NCBI RefSeq assembly: GCF_014205255.1
Contig: NZ_JACHNE010000001.1
Location: forward strand, 5,518,001-5,582,000
Origin: Streptomyces caelestis
GTDB lineage: Bacteria > Actinomycetota > Actinomycetes > Streptomycetales > Streptomycetaceae
Direction: 5' to 3'
DNA length: 64,000 bases
Positions within the stretch are counted from its first letter, which is position 1; each line of letters begins with the position of its first letter. This document shows, piece by piece, positions 56,283-64,000 of this stretch. The position numbers and the translations under genes are program-made. Below the pieces are notes generated by a model, which made no database searches, was not told the origin of the DNA, and was given only the letters and a program-made list of their open reading frames with translations.

Positions 56283-59200
56283 CTACGCCTTCGACGACTC
56301 CACAGCCACCCCCATGACCTCCCGCGCATGCCGGTTCGGCACCATGCCCAGGCGCCAGGCCTGCCAGCCGGCCTCCAGGGTCACGCCGCGTTCCAGCAGC
56401 AGGGCGTAGGCGTCGAGGTAGTCGTCCAGCTTCTGGTCGCGCAACGGATGGCTCGCGCGGGACAGCTGGGCCAGTTCCTCCTGGGCCACGGCGGTGCCGA
56501 CCTCCAGGCCGCCGGGGGCCGCGTACGGCAGCAGCGTGCAGCGCAGGAAGCGGGCCCAGTCCTCGCCCCGGCGGTCGCCGTACGAGGTGAAGAGGTCCGC
56601 CGCCTCGTCGCACAGCTTCAGCGCCTGCTGGGTGCGGGCGTTGCCCGCGTCCACGATCGCCAGTTCCAGGCAGGTCCACGCCTCGCCGTGGGCGACGCCG
56701 ATGCGCTGGAAGTCGGCGCGGGCGTCCACCAGGAGCTGGCGCGCGAAGCCCGAGTTGCGCAGGGAGCCCGTCTGGGCCGCGCGCTGGTCGCGGGTGACGC
56801 GCGCCGAGTGGTGGCGGGCGCAGGCCAGGCCGTAGACGTCCCGCATGCGGGAGAACATCGTGCGGGAGCGTTCCAGTTCGCGGACCGCCTGGTCCAGGTT
56901 GCCCGTCTCCTCCAGGGCCTGGCCGAGGTAGTACAGCGTCCACGCCTCGCCGCGCGCGTCCTCGTTCTCACGGTGCCGGGCGGCTGCCCCGCGCAGTTCC
57001 TCCATGGCCGGGGACGCGTCACCGGCGACCAGCCGGGCGCGGGCCAGCTGGGTCAGGGCCCAGGCCTCGCCGCGGGCGTCGCGGGTGCGGCCGTACAGCT
57101 CCAGAGCCGCGCGCAGCTCGGACTCGGCGCGCGGGACGTCGCCCATGCGCAGGCCGAGCTGGCCGAGCTGGAAGTGGGCCCACGCCTGGCCGTGCACGGA
57201 CTCGCCGGCGCGGTGCAGCACCAGCGACTCGGTGAGCAGCTCCAGCGCCTCGGCCAGCCGGGCGCGGTCCCGCTCCACCGCCGCCAGGGCGTGCATCGTC
57301 CAGGCCCGGTCCGTCGCCAGCTCGGGGGAGGACTGGAGGGCCAGGGCCTCGCGGAGCTTCGCCGACGCCTCCGTCAGATTGCCCTGGTGGTGCAGGGTGA
57401 TGCCGAGGGAGCACAGGGCGCGGGCGGCACCGGCGTCGTGATGCGCCTCCCGGTAGAGGTCCACGACCGAGGTCAGGGTGGTGCGGGCCTTGTCCAGTTC
57501 GCCCAGCTGCCGGGCCGCGATGCCGGTGCGCCACTGCACCGAGCGGACCAGCAGGCCCTCGTCCACCGCCTGGGCCAGCTCGCTGATCTCGCCCAGGCGG
57601 TAGAGGTCGCCGCGCAGCAGGCAGTAGTCGCACAGGGCGCCCAGGAGGTTCAGGACCGCCGCCTGGTTCACGCCCTCGGCGTGCCGCAGCGCCGCCGTGA
57701 TGAAGCTCGACTCGTCGTCCAGCCAGCGCAGCGCCTCGTCGAGGGAGGGAAAGCCGTACGGGTTGAAGCGGTTCGTGCGGGTCGACATGTTGCCGTCGAC
57801 CATGCGCAGCACCGAGTCGGCCAGCTCGGCGTAGTTCACGATCAGCCGTTCCTGGGCCGCCGTGCGCTCGGCCGGTTCCTCCTCGTCGAGGAGCCGGGCC
57901 TGGGCGAAGGCGCGGACCAGGTCGTGCAGCCGGTAGCGGTCGCCCCGGACGTGGTCGATCAGGCCCGCGCGGGTCAGGGCCCGGAGATGGCGTTTCGCCT
58001 CCGCCTCGTCGGTGGCCAGCAGCGCCGCGGCCGCGGCGGCGCCCAGCGAGGCCCGGCCGGCCAGGGCCAGGCGGCGCAGCAGCCGCCGGACCGGCTCGGG
58101 CTGATCGGTGTAGCGCAGCCACAGAGCGCGCTCGACCGGCTCGACCGGGCCGTACGCGGCGAGGTCCGTGGCCAGCGCGCGCGGGGAGCGCGGGCCGAGG
58201 CAGGAGCCCGCGATGCGCAGCGCCAGCGGCAGCCCGCCGCACAGCTCCCGGACCCGGTCGGCGGACTCGGCGTCGTAGGGACCGGAACGGTCCTGCGCCG
58301 CCGCGCCCAGCAGTTCCTCCGCACCGGCCGCGTCCAGCGGCTCCACCGCCAGCTGGTGCACCCGCGCGGGCAGCTCTCCCAGCTCCAGCGGGCCCCGCGC
58401 GGTCACCAGCACCAGGCTGTCGGACCGCTCCGGGACCAGGGCACGCATCTGCTCGGCGTCCGAGGCGTCGTCCAGGACGACCGTGACCGGCAGACCCGTC
58501 AGATGCTGGTGGTACAGCTCGCTCAGCCGCTTGACCTGCTGGTCGGGGGAGGAGCGCTCGCGGAACAGCAGTTGCTCGCGGGGCGCGCCCAGCCGGTTGA
58601 GCAGATGCAGCAGGGCGTCACGCGTCGACAAGGGGGACTCGCCCGGGCTGTCGGCGCGCAGGTCGACGACGCAGGCGCCGCGGAAGTAGTCCTTCAGATC
58701 GTGCGTGGCGTGCACCGCGAGGCTCGTGCGGCCGCTGCCGGGCGTGCCGTGCAGGACGACCACCGTCGGCTGGGTCTCCGTGCTAGCCCGGGCCGCCTGC
58801 ACCCACTGCCTGATCTGCGCCAGCTCGTGCCGCCGCCCCGCGAACGGCTCCGCCGGTTCCGGGAGCTGCGCGAAGGACTGCTCCAGCACGTTGCGCCCGC
58901 GCGCCGCGGCGCTCTTGTCGGCGCCCCGCAGCCGCGGCCCGGTCTTCTTCGGCCCCGTGGAGGCGGCGAGCACCCGCTGCTGGTCCAGGAACGGCCGGAT
59001 ACCCCGCACCTCCAGTGCCGTCAGCCACTGCAGCCGCAGCTGTTCGGGTCCGCCCGGCTGGCTCGCGGCGCCGGCCCGGCGGTGTGCGGCCGGCAGATGC
59101 GAGCCGACGACCTTCACGACGGTCGCCGCGGCGCCCACGACCCCCACGGTCACGCCCGCGCCCAGCGCCGTCCCGGTACTCGTGCCGAGGGCCATGTCGG

Positions 59201-59483
59201 CGACGACCGCCGCGACCGCCGCGACCCCGGCCACCAGCAGCGGTGTCCCGCCGCCCTCCCGGGCGTAGCGCTGTCCGAAGGTGAGCTGCCCGGCCGCCGC
59301 CTCGTCCAGGGCGCGGGTGTAGGCCTCGTACTCCTCGGCAGCGCTCTGCGCCATCGCGTCGAGCGCCCCGCGCGCCCGCGCGAGCAGCACCTTCCCGTCC
59401 GTGCGCCCGCCCGTGCGGCGTACCTCCTCCTCCACGGCCCGTGCCAACAGCCGCTCGGCCTCCGCCCGATGACTGTCCTGCAT
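56283..59483 (-). CDS. Membrane NB-ARC/TPR repeat protein
   Basis: A 1066-residue protein. The N-terminal 80 residues are helical and are followed by two membrane helices (LLVAGVAAVAAVVADMALGT and the following Gly/Val-rich helix). Next comes an NB-ARC NTPase domain: P-loop GTPGSGRTS (Arg252 replaces the usual Lys), VVLDDASDAEQMRALVP and the GLPLALRIAG helix. From about residue 560 to 1000 there are about ten TPR-like helical pairs (ARGEAWALTQLARARLVAG is one). Unlike the SARP-type members of the family there is no DNA-binding domain. The start ATG has GGGGGA eight bases upstream. Likely an oligomerising signalling ATPase; role unknown. Confidence 0.85.
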   Translation of the reverse strand: MQDSHRAEAERLLARAVEEEVRRTGGRTDGKVLLARARGALDAMAQSAAEEYEAYTRALDEAAAGQLTFGQRYAREGGGTPLLVAGVAAVAAVVADMALGTSTGTALGAGVTVGVVGAAATVVKVVGSHLPAAHRRAGAASQPGGPEQLRLQWLTALEVRGIRPFLDQQRVLAASTGPKKTGPRLRGADKSAAARGRNVLEQSFAQLPEPAEPFAGRRHELAQIRQWVQAARASTETQPTVVVLHGTPGSGRTSLAVHATHDLKDYFRGACVVDLRADSPGESPLSTRDALLHLLNRLGAPREQLLFRERSSPDQQVKRLSELYHQHLTGLPVTVVLDDASDAEQMRALVPERSDSLVLVTARGPLELGELPARVHQLAVEPLDAAGAEELLGAAAQDRSGPYDAESADRVRELCGGLPLALRIAGSCLGPRSPRALATDLAAYGPVEPVERALWLRYTDQPEPVRRLLRRLALAGRASLGAAAAAALLATDEAEAKRHLRALTRAGLIDHVRGDRYRLHDLVRAFAQARLLDEEEPAERTAAQERLIVNYAELADSVLRMVDGNMSTRTNRFNPYGFPSLDEALRWLDDESSFITAALRHAEGVNQAAVLNLLGALCDYCLLRGDLYRLGEISELAQAVDEGLLVRSVQWRTGIAARQLGELDKARTTLTSVVDLYREAHHDAGAARALCSLGITLHHQGNLTEASAKLREALALQSSPELATDRAWTMHALAAVERDRARLAEALELLTESLVLHRAGESVHGQAWAHFQLGQLGLRMGDVPRAESELRAALELYGRTRDARGEAWALTQLARARLVAGDASPAMEELRGAAARHRENEDARGEAWTLYYLGQALEETGNLDQAVRELERSRTMFSRMRDVYGLACARHHSARVTRDQRAAQTGSLRNSGFARQLLVDARADFQRIGVAHGEAWTCLELAIVDAGNARTQQALKLCDEAADLFTSYGDRRGEDWARFLRCTLLPYAAPGGLEVGTAVAQEELAQLSRASHPLRDQKLDDYLDAYALLLERGVTLEAGWQAWRLGMVPNRHAREVMGVAVESSKA

Positions 59484-59721
59484 GTACACGTCCCCCTCCG
59501 GCGGCAACGGCGTGCTCGCTAGTCACCCGGTCGATCCCTCGGTCGTTTCCTTGGTCAAGTGTGCTGCCGACGGCGCATCGGGGCGAGGGGGCGTGCCCGG
59601 CCCGATGGTGTGAAGACACGGGCCCGTTGGCGTACGGCGCGCCCGTCGAGCGTGCGCCGGGAGCGGCGCCCGCGCGACGCCTGCCGCGTGCCGGGCGGGG
59701 TACTGCGGCAGGATGGACACC

Positions 59722-61755
59722 ATGCCGAACCGACTGGCGCACGAGACGTCCCCCTACCTCCTTCAGCACGCCGACAACCCCGTCGACTGGTGGCCCTGGT
59801 CGGCCGAGGCCTTCGAGGAGGCCCGCAAGCGGAACGTGCCCGTGCTGCTCAGCATCGGCTACAGCAGCTGTCACTGGTGTCACGTCATGGCACACGAGTC
59901 CTTCGAGGACCAGGAGACCGCCGAGTACCTCAACGCGCACTACGTGAGCGTGAAGGTCGACCGCGAGGAGCGCCCGGACGTCGACGCGGTCTACATGGAG
60001 GCCGTACAGGCGGCGACCGGCCACGGCGGCTGGCCCATGACCGTCTTCCTCACCCCGGACGCCGAGCCGTTCTACTTCGGCACCTATTTCCCGCCCGCCC
60101 CCCGCCAGGGCATGCCGTCCTTCCGGCAGGTGCTCCAGGGCGTCCACCAGGCCTGGGAGGAGCGGCGGGACGAGGTCACCGAGGTCGCCGGGAAGATCGT
60201 CCGGGACCTGGCCGGGCGGGAGATCTCCTACGGCGACGCCCAGACCCCCGGCGAGCAGGAGCTCGCGCAGGCGCTGCTCGCGCTCACCCGGGAGTACGAC
60301 CCGGAGCGCGGCGGATTCGGCGGGGCGCCGAAGTTCCCGCCGTCCATGGTGCTGGAGTTCCTCCTGCGCCACCACGCCCGCACCGGCTCCGAGGGCGCCC
60401 TGCAGATGGCGCGGGACACCTGCGAGCGCATGGCCCGCGGCGGCATCTACGACCAGCTCGGTGGCGGCTTCGCCCGCTACTCCGTCGACCGCGACTGGAT
60501 CGTGCCGCACTTCGAGAAGATGCTGTACGACAACGCCCTGCTGTGCCGGGTCTACGCCCACCTCTGGCGCGCCACCGGCTCGGAACTCGCCCGCCGGGTC
60601 GCCCTGGAGACCGCCGACTTCATGGTGCGCGAACTGCGCACGAACGAGGGCGGGTTCGCCTCCGCGCTGGACGCCGACAGCGACGACGGAACGGGGAAGC
60701 ACGTCGAGGGCGCGTACTACGTGTGGACGCCGGAGCAGCTGCGTGAGGCGCTCGGCGAACAGGACGCCGAACTCGCGGTCCGGTACTTCGGCGTGACCGA
60801 GGAGGGCACCTTCGAGCACGGCCAGTCCGTCCTCCAACTGCCGCAGCAGGACGGCCTGTTCGACGCGGGGAAGATCGCCTCCATCCGGGAGCGGCTGCTG
60901 GCGAAGCGGGCCGGGCGTCCCGCCCCCGGCCGGGACGACAAGGTCGTCGCCGCCTGGAACGGGCTCGCGATCGCCGCGCTCGCCGAGACCGGCGCCTACT
61001 TCGACCGGCCCGACCTCGTCGAGGCCGCCCTCGCCGCCGCCGACCTCCTGGTCCGGGTGCACCTCGACGAGCAGGCCCGGCTCACCCGCACCAGCAAGGA
61101 CGGCCACGCCGGCGCCAACGCGGGCGTCCTGGAGGACTACGCCGACGTGGCGGAGGGCTTCCTCGCGCTGGCGTCCGTCACCGGGGAGGGCGTCTGGCTG
61201 GAGTTCGCGGGGTTCCTGCTCGACCACGTCCTGGCCCGCTTCACGGACGAGGAGTCGGGCGCCCTGTTCGACACCGCCTCCGACGCCGAGCGGCTGATCC
61301 GCCGCCCGCAGGACCCGACCGACAACGCTGCCCCGTCCGGCTGGACCGCCGCGGCGAGCGCCCTGCTCGGCTACGCCGCGCACACCGGGTCCGAGCCCCA
61401 CCGCACCGCCGCGGAGAAGGCCCTCGGCGTCGTCAAGGCGCTCGGGCCGCGCGTGCCCCGTTTCATCGGCTGGGGGCTCGCCGCCGCGGAGGCCGCGCTG
61501 GACGGGCCGCGCGAGGTCGCGATCGTGGGACCTTCGCTCGACCACGAGGGCACGCGGACCCTGCACCGCACGGCACTGCTGGGCACCGCGCCCGGCGCGG
61601 TCGTCGCCGTCGGCGCCCCCGGGAGCGACGAGTTTCCGCTGCTCGCGGACCGTCCGCTGGTCGGCGGTGAACCGGCCGCGTACGTCTGCCGTAACTTCAC
61701 TTGCGACGCCCCGACGATTGAAGTCGAAAGGCTGCGTGCGGTGTTGAGTGACTGA
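59722..61755 (+). CDS. YyaL-type thioredoxin-domain protein (DUF255)
   Basis: A 677-residue protein. The N-terminal DUF255 thioredoxin-like domain holds SSCHWCHVMAHESF (Cys50 and Cys53), SVKVDREERPDVDAVYM and GHGGWPMTVFLTPD; the rest is an alpha/alpha toroid of the glycosidase/GlcNAc-epimerase type (GGIYDQLGGGFARYS, HFEKMLYDNALL). This is the conserved family YyaL/SPATA20, whose biochemical role is unsettled. I chose the ATG of MPNRLAHETSPYL, with GGATGG upstream; the ATG three codons earlier is an alternative. Confidence 0.9.
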   Translation: MPNRLAHETSPYLLQHADNPVDWWPWSAEAFEEARKRNVPVLLSIGYSSCHWCHVMAHESFEDQETAEYLNAHYVSVKVDREERPDVDAVYMEAVQAATGHGGWPMTVFLTPDAEPFYFGTYFPPAPRQGMPSFRQVLQGVHQAWEERRDEVTEVAGKIVRDLAGREISYGDAQTPGEQELAQALLALTREYDPERGGFGGAPKFPPSMVLEFLLRHHARTGSEGALQMARDTCERMARGGIYDQLGGGFARYSVDRDWIVPHFEKMLYDNALLCRVYAHLWRATGSELARRVALETADFMVRELRTNEGGFASALDADSDDGTGKHVEGAYYVWTPEQLREALGEQDAELAVRYFGVTEEGTFEHGQSVLQLPQQDGLFDAGKIASIRERLLAKRAGRPAPGRDDKVVAAWNGLAIAALAETGAYFDRPDLVEAALAAADLLVRVHLDEQARLTRTSKDGHAGANAGVLEDYADVAEGFLALASVTGEGVWLEFAGFLLDHVLARFTDEESGALFDTASDAERLIRRPQDPTDNAAPSGWTAAASALLGYAAHTGSEPHRTAAEKALGVVKALGPRVPRFIGWGLAAAEAALDGPREVAIVGPSLDHEGTRTLHRTALLGTAPGAVVAVGAPGSDEFPLLADRPLVGGEPAAYVCRNFTCDAPTIEVERLRAVLSD

Positions 61756-61808
61756 AGTCGGGAATCAACGGAAACACGCTTTCTGTCTGAACAGTCCCCA
61801 GGCTTCAC

Positions 61809-62280
61809 TTGCGGGTGTCCCGGAGTCCGGCTCTCCGGCGCCGGCAAGTCCAGGCCCTGCCGTTCCTCGCGCTCGTCCTCGCCGGAGGAACCGCCTCCGT
61901 CGCCCACGCCGTGCTGAGCCGCTGGCGCTCCGAGGCGGAGAAACGGTACGTCAGCGTGGGCCGGTACGCGCTCGCCACGGTCCTCGCCCTCGCCGCCGGC
62001 GCTACGTCGTACCGCACTGGTACGACGGCGCCCGCACCGCCGTCACCACCGACGCCAACGCCCCCTACAAGGCCGCGTCCCAGTGGCTGGCCACCGAGGT
62101 CGAGCACCCGGAACGCTCCCGCGTGCTGGTCGACGACGCCCTCTGCTCGACCTCGTGCAGCATGGCTACCGGCCGGGGCTCGGTGTCATCTGGTTCCACA
62201 AGGCCGACCTGGACCCGGCGGTGCGAAGACGATGCCGCGCGGCTGGATTGGTCTCAACCCGACTGGTGCCGAGGGCGTAA
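61809..62280 (+). pseudogene. Broken membrane glycosyltransferase-like gene
   Basis: A run of coding-looking sequence that changes frame at least twice. The first frame (61809 to about 62005) encodes hydrophobic helices (ALPFLALVLAGGTA, then YALATVLALAA). A second frame from about 62005 reads PHWYDGARTAVTTDANAPYK and continues to LVDDAL; a third from about 62147 reads DLVQHGYRPGLGVIWFHKAD and LDPAV. From memory these phrases in this order are the end of polytopic glycosyltransferases in Streptomyces. The frame changes mean the gene is dead. The catalytic N-terminal region is absent upstream, so it is also truncated. Confidence 0.6.
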
Positions 62281-62282
62281 GA

Positions 62283-62307
62283 CCTCCGGGAGCGCTGCTC
62301 CCGGAGG
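62283..62307 (+). terminator. Hairpin terminator after the broken glycosyltransferase
   Basis: Perfect 11-bp stem CCTCCGGGAGC/GCTCCCGGAGG with loop GCT, immediately after the end of the broken gene. Confidence 0.8.
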
Positions 62308-62325
62308 CAGCCTGAGCCAGGCGCC

Positions 62326-62853
62326 GAGCTGATCCGCCCGGCCGCCGTCACGTACTCCTCCGACCCGAACCAGCGGTTCGTGGACCTGCCGCTGTCCGTC
62401 GACGGCACCACCGTCGACCTGAACGTGACGAGCAACCCCAACCTGGCCCCCGGCTGGTACATGCTCTTCGCGGTGGACGCGAACGGGGTGCCGTCGGTGG
62501 CGAAGTGGGTGCGCCTCCAGGGCCCGCAGGCCCTCACGGCGACGGACGCCTCGGCGCATGTCCACGACTTCGCGCACTCGCCCGAGGGCAGGGTCGCGGG
62601 GCCCGGCAAGAAGCGCACCTCGCAGAAGGTCAGCCCGACGATCTCCGGCTGCGACCGGCACTGCGGCTCGATCAACGTCTGCGTGCCGACCGGTTTCCCG
62701 GAGCAGGTGAAGAAGTCGACGGCGGACCGTTGCAAGTGGCTGAAGGTGAACGACTACGGCCGTCTGAAGGTCAACGGCAGGGACGACCCGCTGGGCCTGG
62801 ACCGCGCCGGGGACGGGATGGCCTGCGGTACGGGAGGTACGAGGACGGGCTAG
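62326..62853 (+). pseudogene. In-frame fusion of a galactose-oxidase-like C-terminal domain to an excalibur-like protein
   Basis: One open frame made of two partial genes. The first part (to about 62520) reads AVTYSSDPNQRFVDLPL, LAPGWYMLFAVDANGVPSVA and KWVRLQ, the C-terminal DUF1929 domain of galactose-oxidase-like proteins. The second part resembles a secreted excalibur-type protein without its signal peptide: SGCDRHCGSINVCVPTGFPE and DPLGLDRAGDGMACG, a calcium-loop-like end. No start codon or ribosome site precedes the first domain; the only start candidate (GTG 62380) is inside it. The frame is open back to a stop at 62278-62280. It looks like a deletion scar; it overlaps the following minus-strand gene by four bases at its end. 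Confidence 0.6.
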
Positions 62854-63575
62854 CTTCCGAACTCGGCGAGGGCGCGCTCCACGATGGCCTCCAACTGCTC
62901 GTGGTGCGCGCCCTTCCAGTACGCCCGGCCGCATTTCGTGCACTGCGCGAACACGTCGTACGTCGCGTGCGTGCCGTGCTTGAGCTGGTCGGCGACTTCG
63001 TCCTTGGTCGCCTGGCGGAGCAGTCCGTTGCAGGCCGTGCACCGTGTCCAGGGCCGCAGTTCGGGCTGGAAGCGGTCCAGGACGTCCCGGAGCTGCTCCT
63101 CCGGACGGGTGCTGTAGACGAACGCCCCCGCCCACAGCTCGCGGCGCCGCAGCAACCCCCGGTCGCGGCTCAGCATGACCCTCTGCTCGGCCGCCGAACG
63201 CGCCGCGAGCGCGGGGTCGCCGATGTCGGTCGACTCGTAGGCCGTGTCCACACCGAGCAGCCGCAGCCGACGGGCCAGCGTGCCGAGGTGGACGTCGAGG
63301 AGGAAGCACAGGGGAGCGCCCGGCACCCGCTGGGGGCGGGCCACGGTCCGTACGGTCACCGACTCGCCGGCCGCCGGGACGTGCGAGACGGGCACCTCGT
63401 GGCCGTCCACGACCAGGGCGCCCACCTCGGTCAGCGGCACCCCCAGCGACTCGACGACATGGCCCAGGCTGGAGACGCCGTCCGTGGTGGCCCGCAGGGC
63501 GCCCGCCCGCCGGGCCTGGGGGACGAACACGTGCAGCTCGGGGGCGAACTCGACGCGGATCTCGGGACCGTTCAC
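62850..63575 (-). CDS. Mut7-C RNase domain protein with N-terminal ubiquitin-like domain
   Basis: A 241-residue protein. Residues 1-85 form the Mut7-C ubiquitin-like module (VEFAPELHVFVPQARRAG); residues 90-240 form the Mut7-C PIN-type RNase domain: LLDVHLGTLARRLRLLGVDT (Asp metal ligand), VMLSRDRGLLRRR, then a zinc ribbon CTACNG and CTKCGRAYWKG. Members are predicted RNases. GTG start without a strong ribosome site. It is downstream of the partial TetR gene by about 30 bp on the same strand. Confidence 0.9.
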   Translation of the reverse strand: MNGPEIRVEFAPELHVFVPQARRAGALRATTDGVSSLGHVVESLGVPLTEVGALVVDGHEVPVSHVPAAGESVTVRTVARPQRVPGAPLCFLLDVHLGTLARRLRLLGVDTAYESTDIGDPALAARSAAEQRVMLSRDRGLLRRRELWAGAFVYSTRPEEQLRDVLDRFQPELRPWTRCTACNGLLRQATKDEVADQLKHGTHATYDVFAQCTKCGRAYWKGAHHEQLEAIVERALAEFGS

Positions 63576-63608
63576 CCGGTCAGGATGTCACGGCGGGGGG
63601 CGCCGGCC

Positions 63609-64000
63609 TCAGGGTTTTCCGGTCGGCAGGCCGTGTTCCAGGACGTCCAGGGCACGGTCGACGAGCTCCCGGACGTCGTCCCGGTGGCCGGTCTCGGCCC
63701 AGTAGTGGGAGACCTCCATCAGCCCGCCCATCACGGACATGGCGAAGACCCGTAGCTCCAGGCTGCCGGGGTCGAGCCCGGAGCGCTCGGCGAGGGCCTC
63801 GCGCAGCAGCCGGCCGGTCGCCGCCATGCTCTCCCTCATGCGGGCGCGGACGGCGGGGACCTCCGCCCCGAGCCGGGCCCGCAGCCGGGTCACCTCGGGT
63901 TCCTCGGCGAGGCTCAGGTCGAGGGCCGTGCGCATCACGTGCCGCAGGACGTCGGCCCACGACTCGTCCTCCGGCCGGGCCCGCAGCTCCGCCGGCATCA
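63609..64000 (-). CDS. TetR family regulator, C-terminal part (5' end outside the window)
   Basis: The last 130 codons of a regulator whose N-terminal DNA-binding domain lies beyond the right edge. The helices fit the TetR C-terminal fold (SWADVLRHVMRTALDLSLAE, then SVMGGLMEVSHYWAE, EHGLPTGKP at the end). It precedes the Mut7-C gene with 33 bp between them, so the two may be co-transcribed. The target cannot be inferred. Confidence 0.8.
   Translation of the reverse strand, partial: MPAELRARPEDESWADVLRHVMRTALDLSLAEEPEVTRLRARLGAEVPAVRARMRESMAATGRLLREALAERSGLDPGSLELRVFAMSVMGGLMEVSHYWAETGHRDDVRELVDRALDVLEHGLPTGKP

Noticed and set aside
58783..61566. A 927-codon minus-strand frame across the YyaL gene and part of the NB-ARC gene
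   Set aside because: Shadow of the plus-strand YyaL gene fused to an out-of-frame part of the NB-ARC gene; composition is Arg/Gly-rich with no motif.
1..64000. CRISPR arrays, tRNA or rRNA genes, prophage or complete insertion sequences
   Set aside because: No regularly spaced repeats, cloverleaf-forming segments with anticodon stems, phage structural genes or transposase motifs were seen by reading; a tRNA or covariance search could still find something small.

Overview
The window is a high-GC actinobacterial chromosome segment, almost certainly from a Streptomyces. The evidence is G/C-dominated third codon positions, many GTG and TTG starts, apparently leaderless genes, an AfsQ1/AfsQ2/SigQ cassette, and a gene order that I recall as matching the S. 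coelicolor SCO4901 to SCO4976 core region. That comparison is from memory; no search was run. It is mainly conserved core chromosome, with small lineage-specific scars. I see no tRNA, rRNA, CRISPR array, prophage or intact insertion sequence.

Layout. 1-7.2 kb: the end of adenosine deaminase, a small repeat-bearing secreted protein, PspC and VanZ membrane proteins, then the afsQ1-afsQ2-lipoprotein operon divergent from sigQ with an AfsQ1-type site between them, a kinase-like NTPase and a second small secreted protein. 7.2-10.2 kb: an efflux/flavin-reductase pair divergent from its TetR regulator. 10.3-20.6 kb: nucleoside and deoxyribose catabolism (deoC, an aldehyde dehydrogenase plus a non-catalytic ALDH-like partner, a phosphohexomutase-type enzyme, purine nucleoside phosphorylase). 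The deoC and PNP genes share an identical 12-bp palindrome. An LpdA-type flavoprotein and a DeoR regulator follow. 20.9-27.1 kb: the biotin-dependent acyl-CoA carboxylase set (AccA2, epsilon, PccB), Maf, a tiny MmpB-like protein and BirA. 27.1-33.8 kb: intergenic repeats, adenylate cyclase, enoyl-CoA hydratase, a diguanylate cyclase, histidine ammonia-lyase and a possible sortase substrate. 33.9-43.1 kb: an L,D-transpeptidase lipoprotein, a large subtilisin-like protease, an XRE regulator divergent from an alcohol dehydrogenase, and an iron-box-controlled remnant of a siderophore transporter. 43.1-56.2 kb: membrane proteins, msrA, metB, a sigma-like regulator with small co-transcribed ORFs, MarR, ilvA, a Drr-type ABC exporter, greA, a DUF4307 protein and mycothiol conjugate amidase mca. 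56.3-64 kb: a membrane NB-ARC/TPR protein, a YyaL-type thioredoxin-fold protein, a zone of broken genes (glycosyltransferase and galactose-oxidase remnants), a Mut7-C protein and the start-truncated end of a TetR regulator.

How the genes work together. Adenosine deaminase, PNP, the mutase, DeoC and the ALDH pair would form a route from (deoxy)nucleosides through deoxyribose-5-phosphate to acetaldehyde and acetate. AccA2, PccB, the epsilon subunit and BirA would form and biotinylate propionyl-CoA carboxylase, supplying methylmalonyl-CoA. AfsQ1/Q2/SigQ links nutrient sensing to antibiotic production. Cya (cAMP) and the GGDEF protein (c-di-GMP) sit 2 kb apart. The least conventional items are the shared deoC/PNP operator, the split ALDH16-like pair, the two in-frame gene-fusion scars, the dispersed intergenic repeat family and several unassigned operators.
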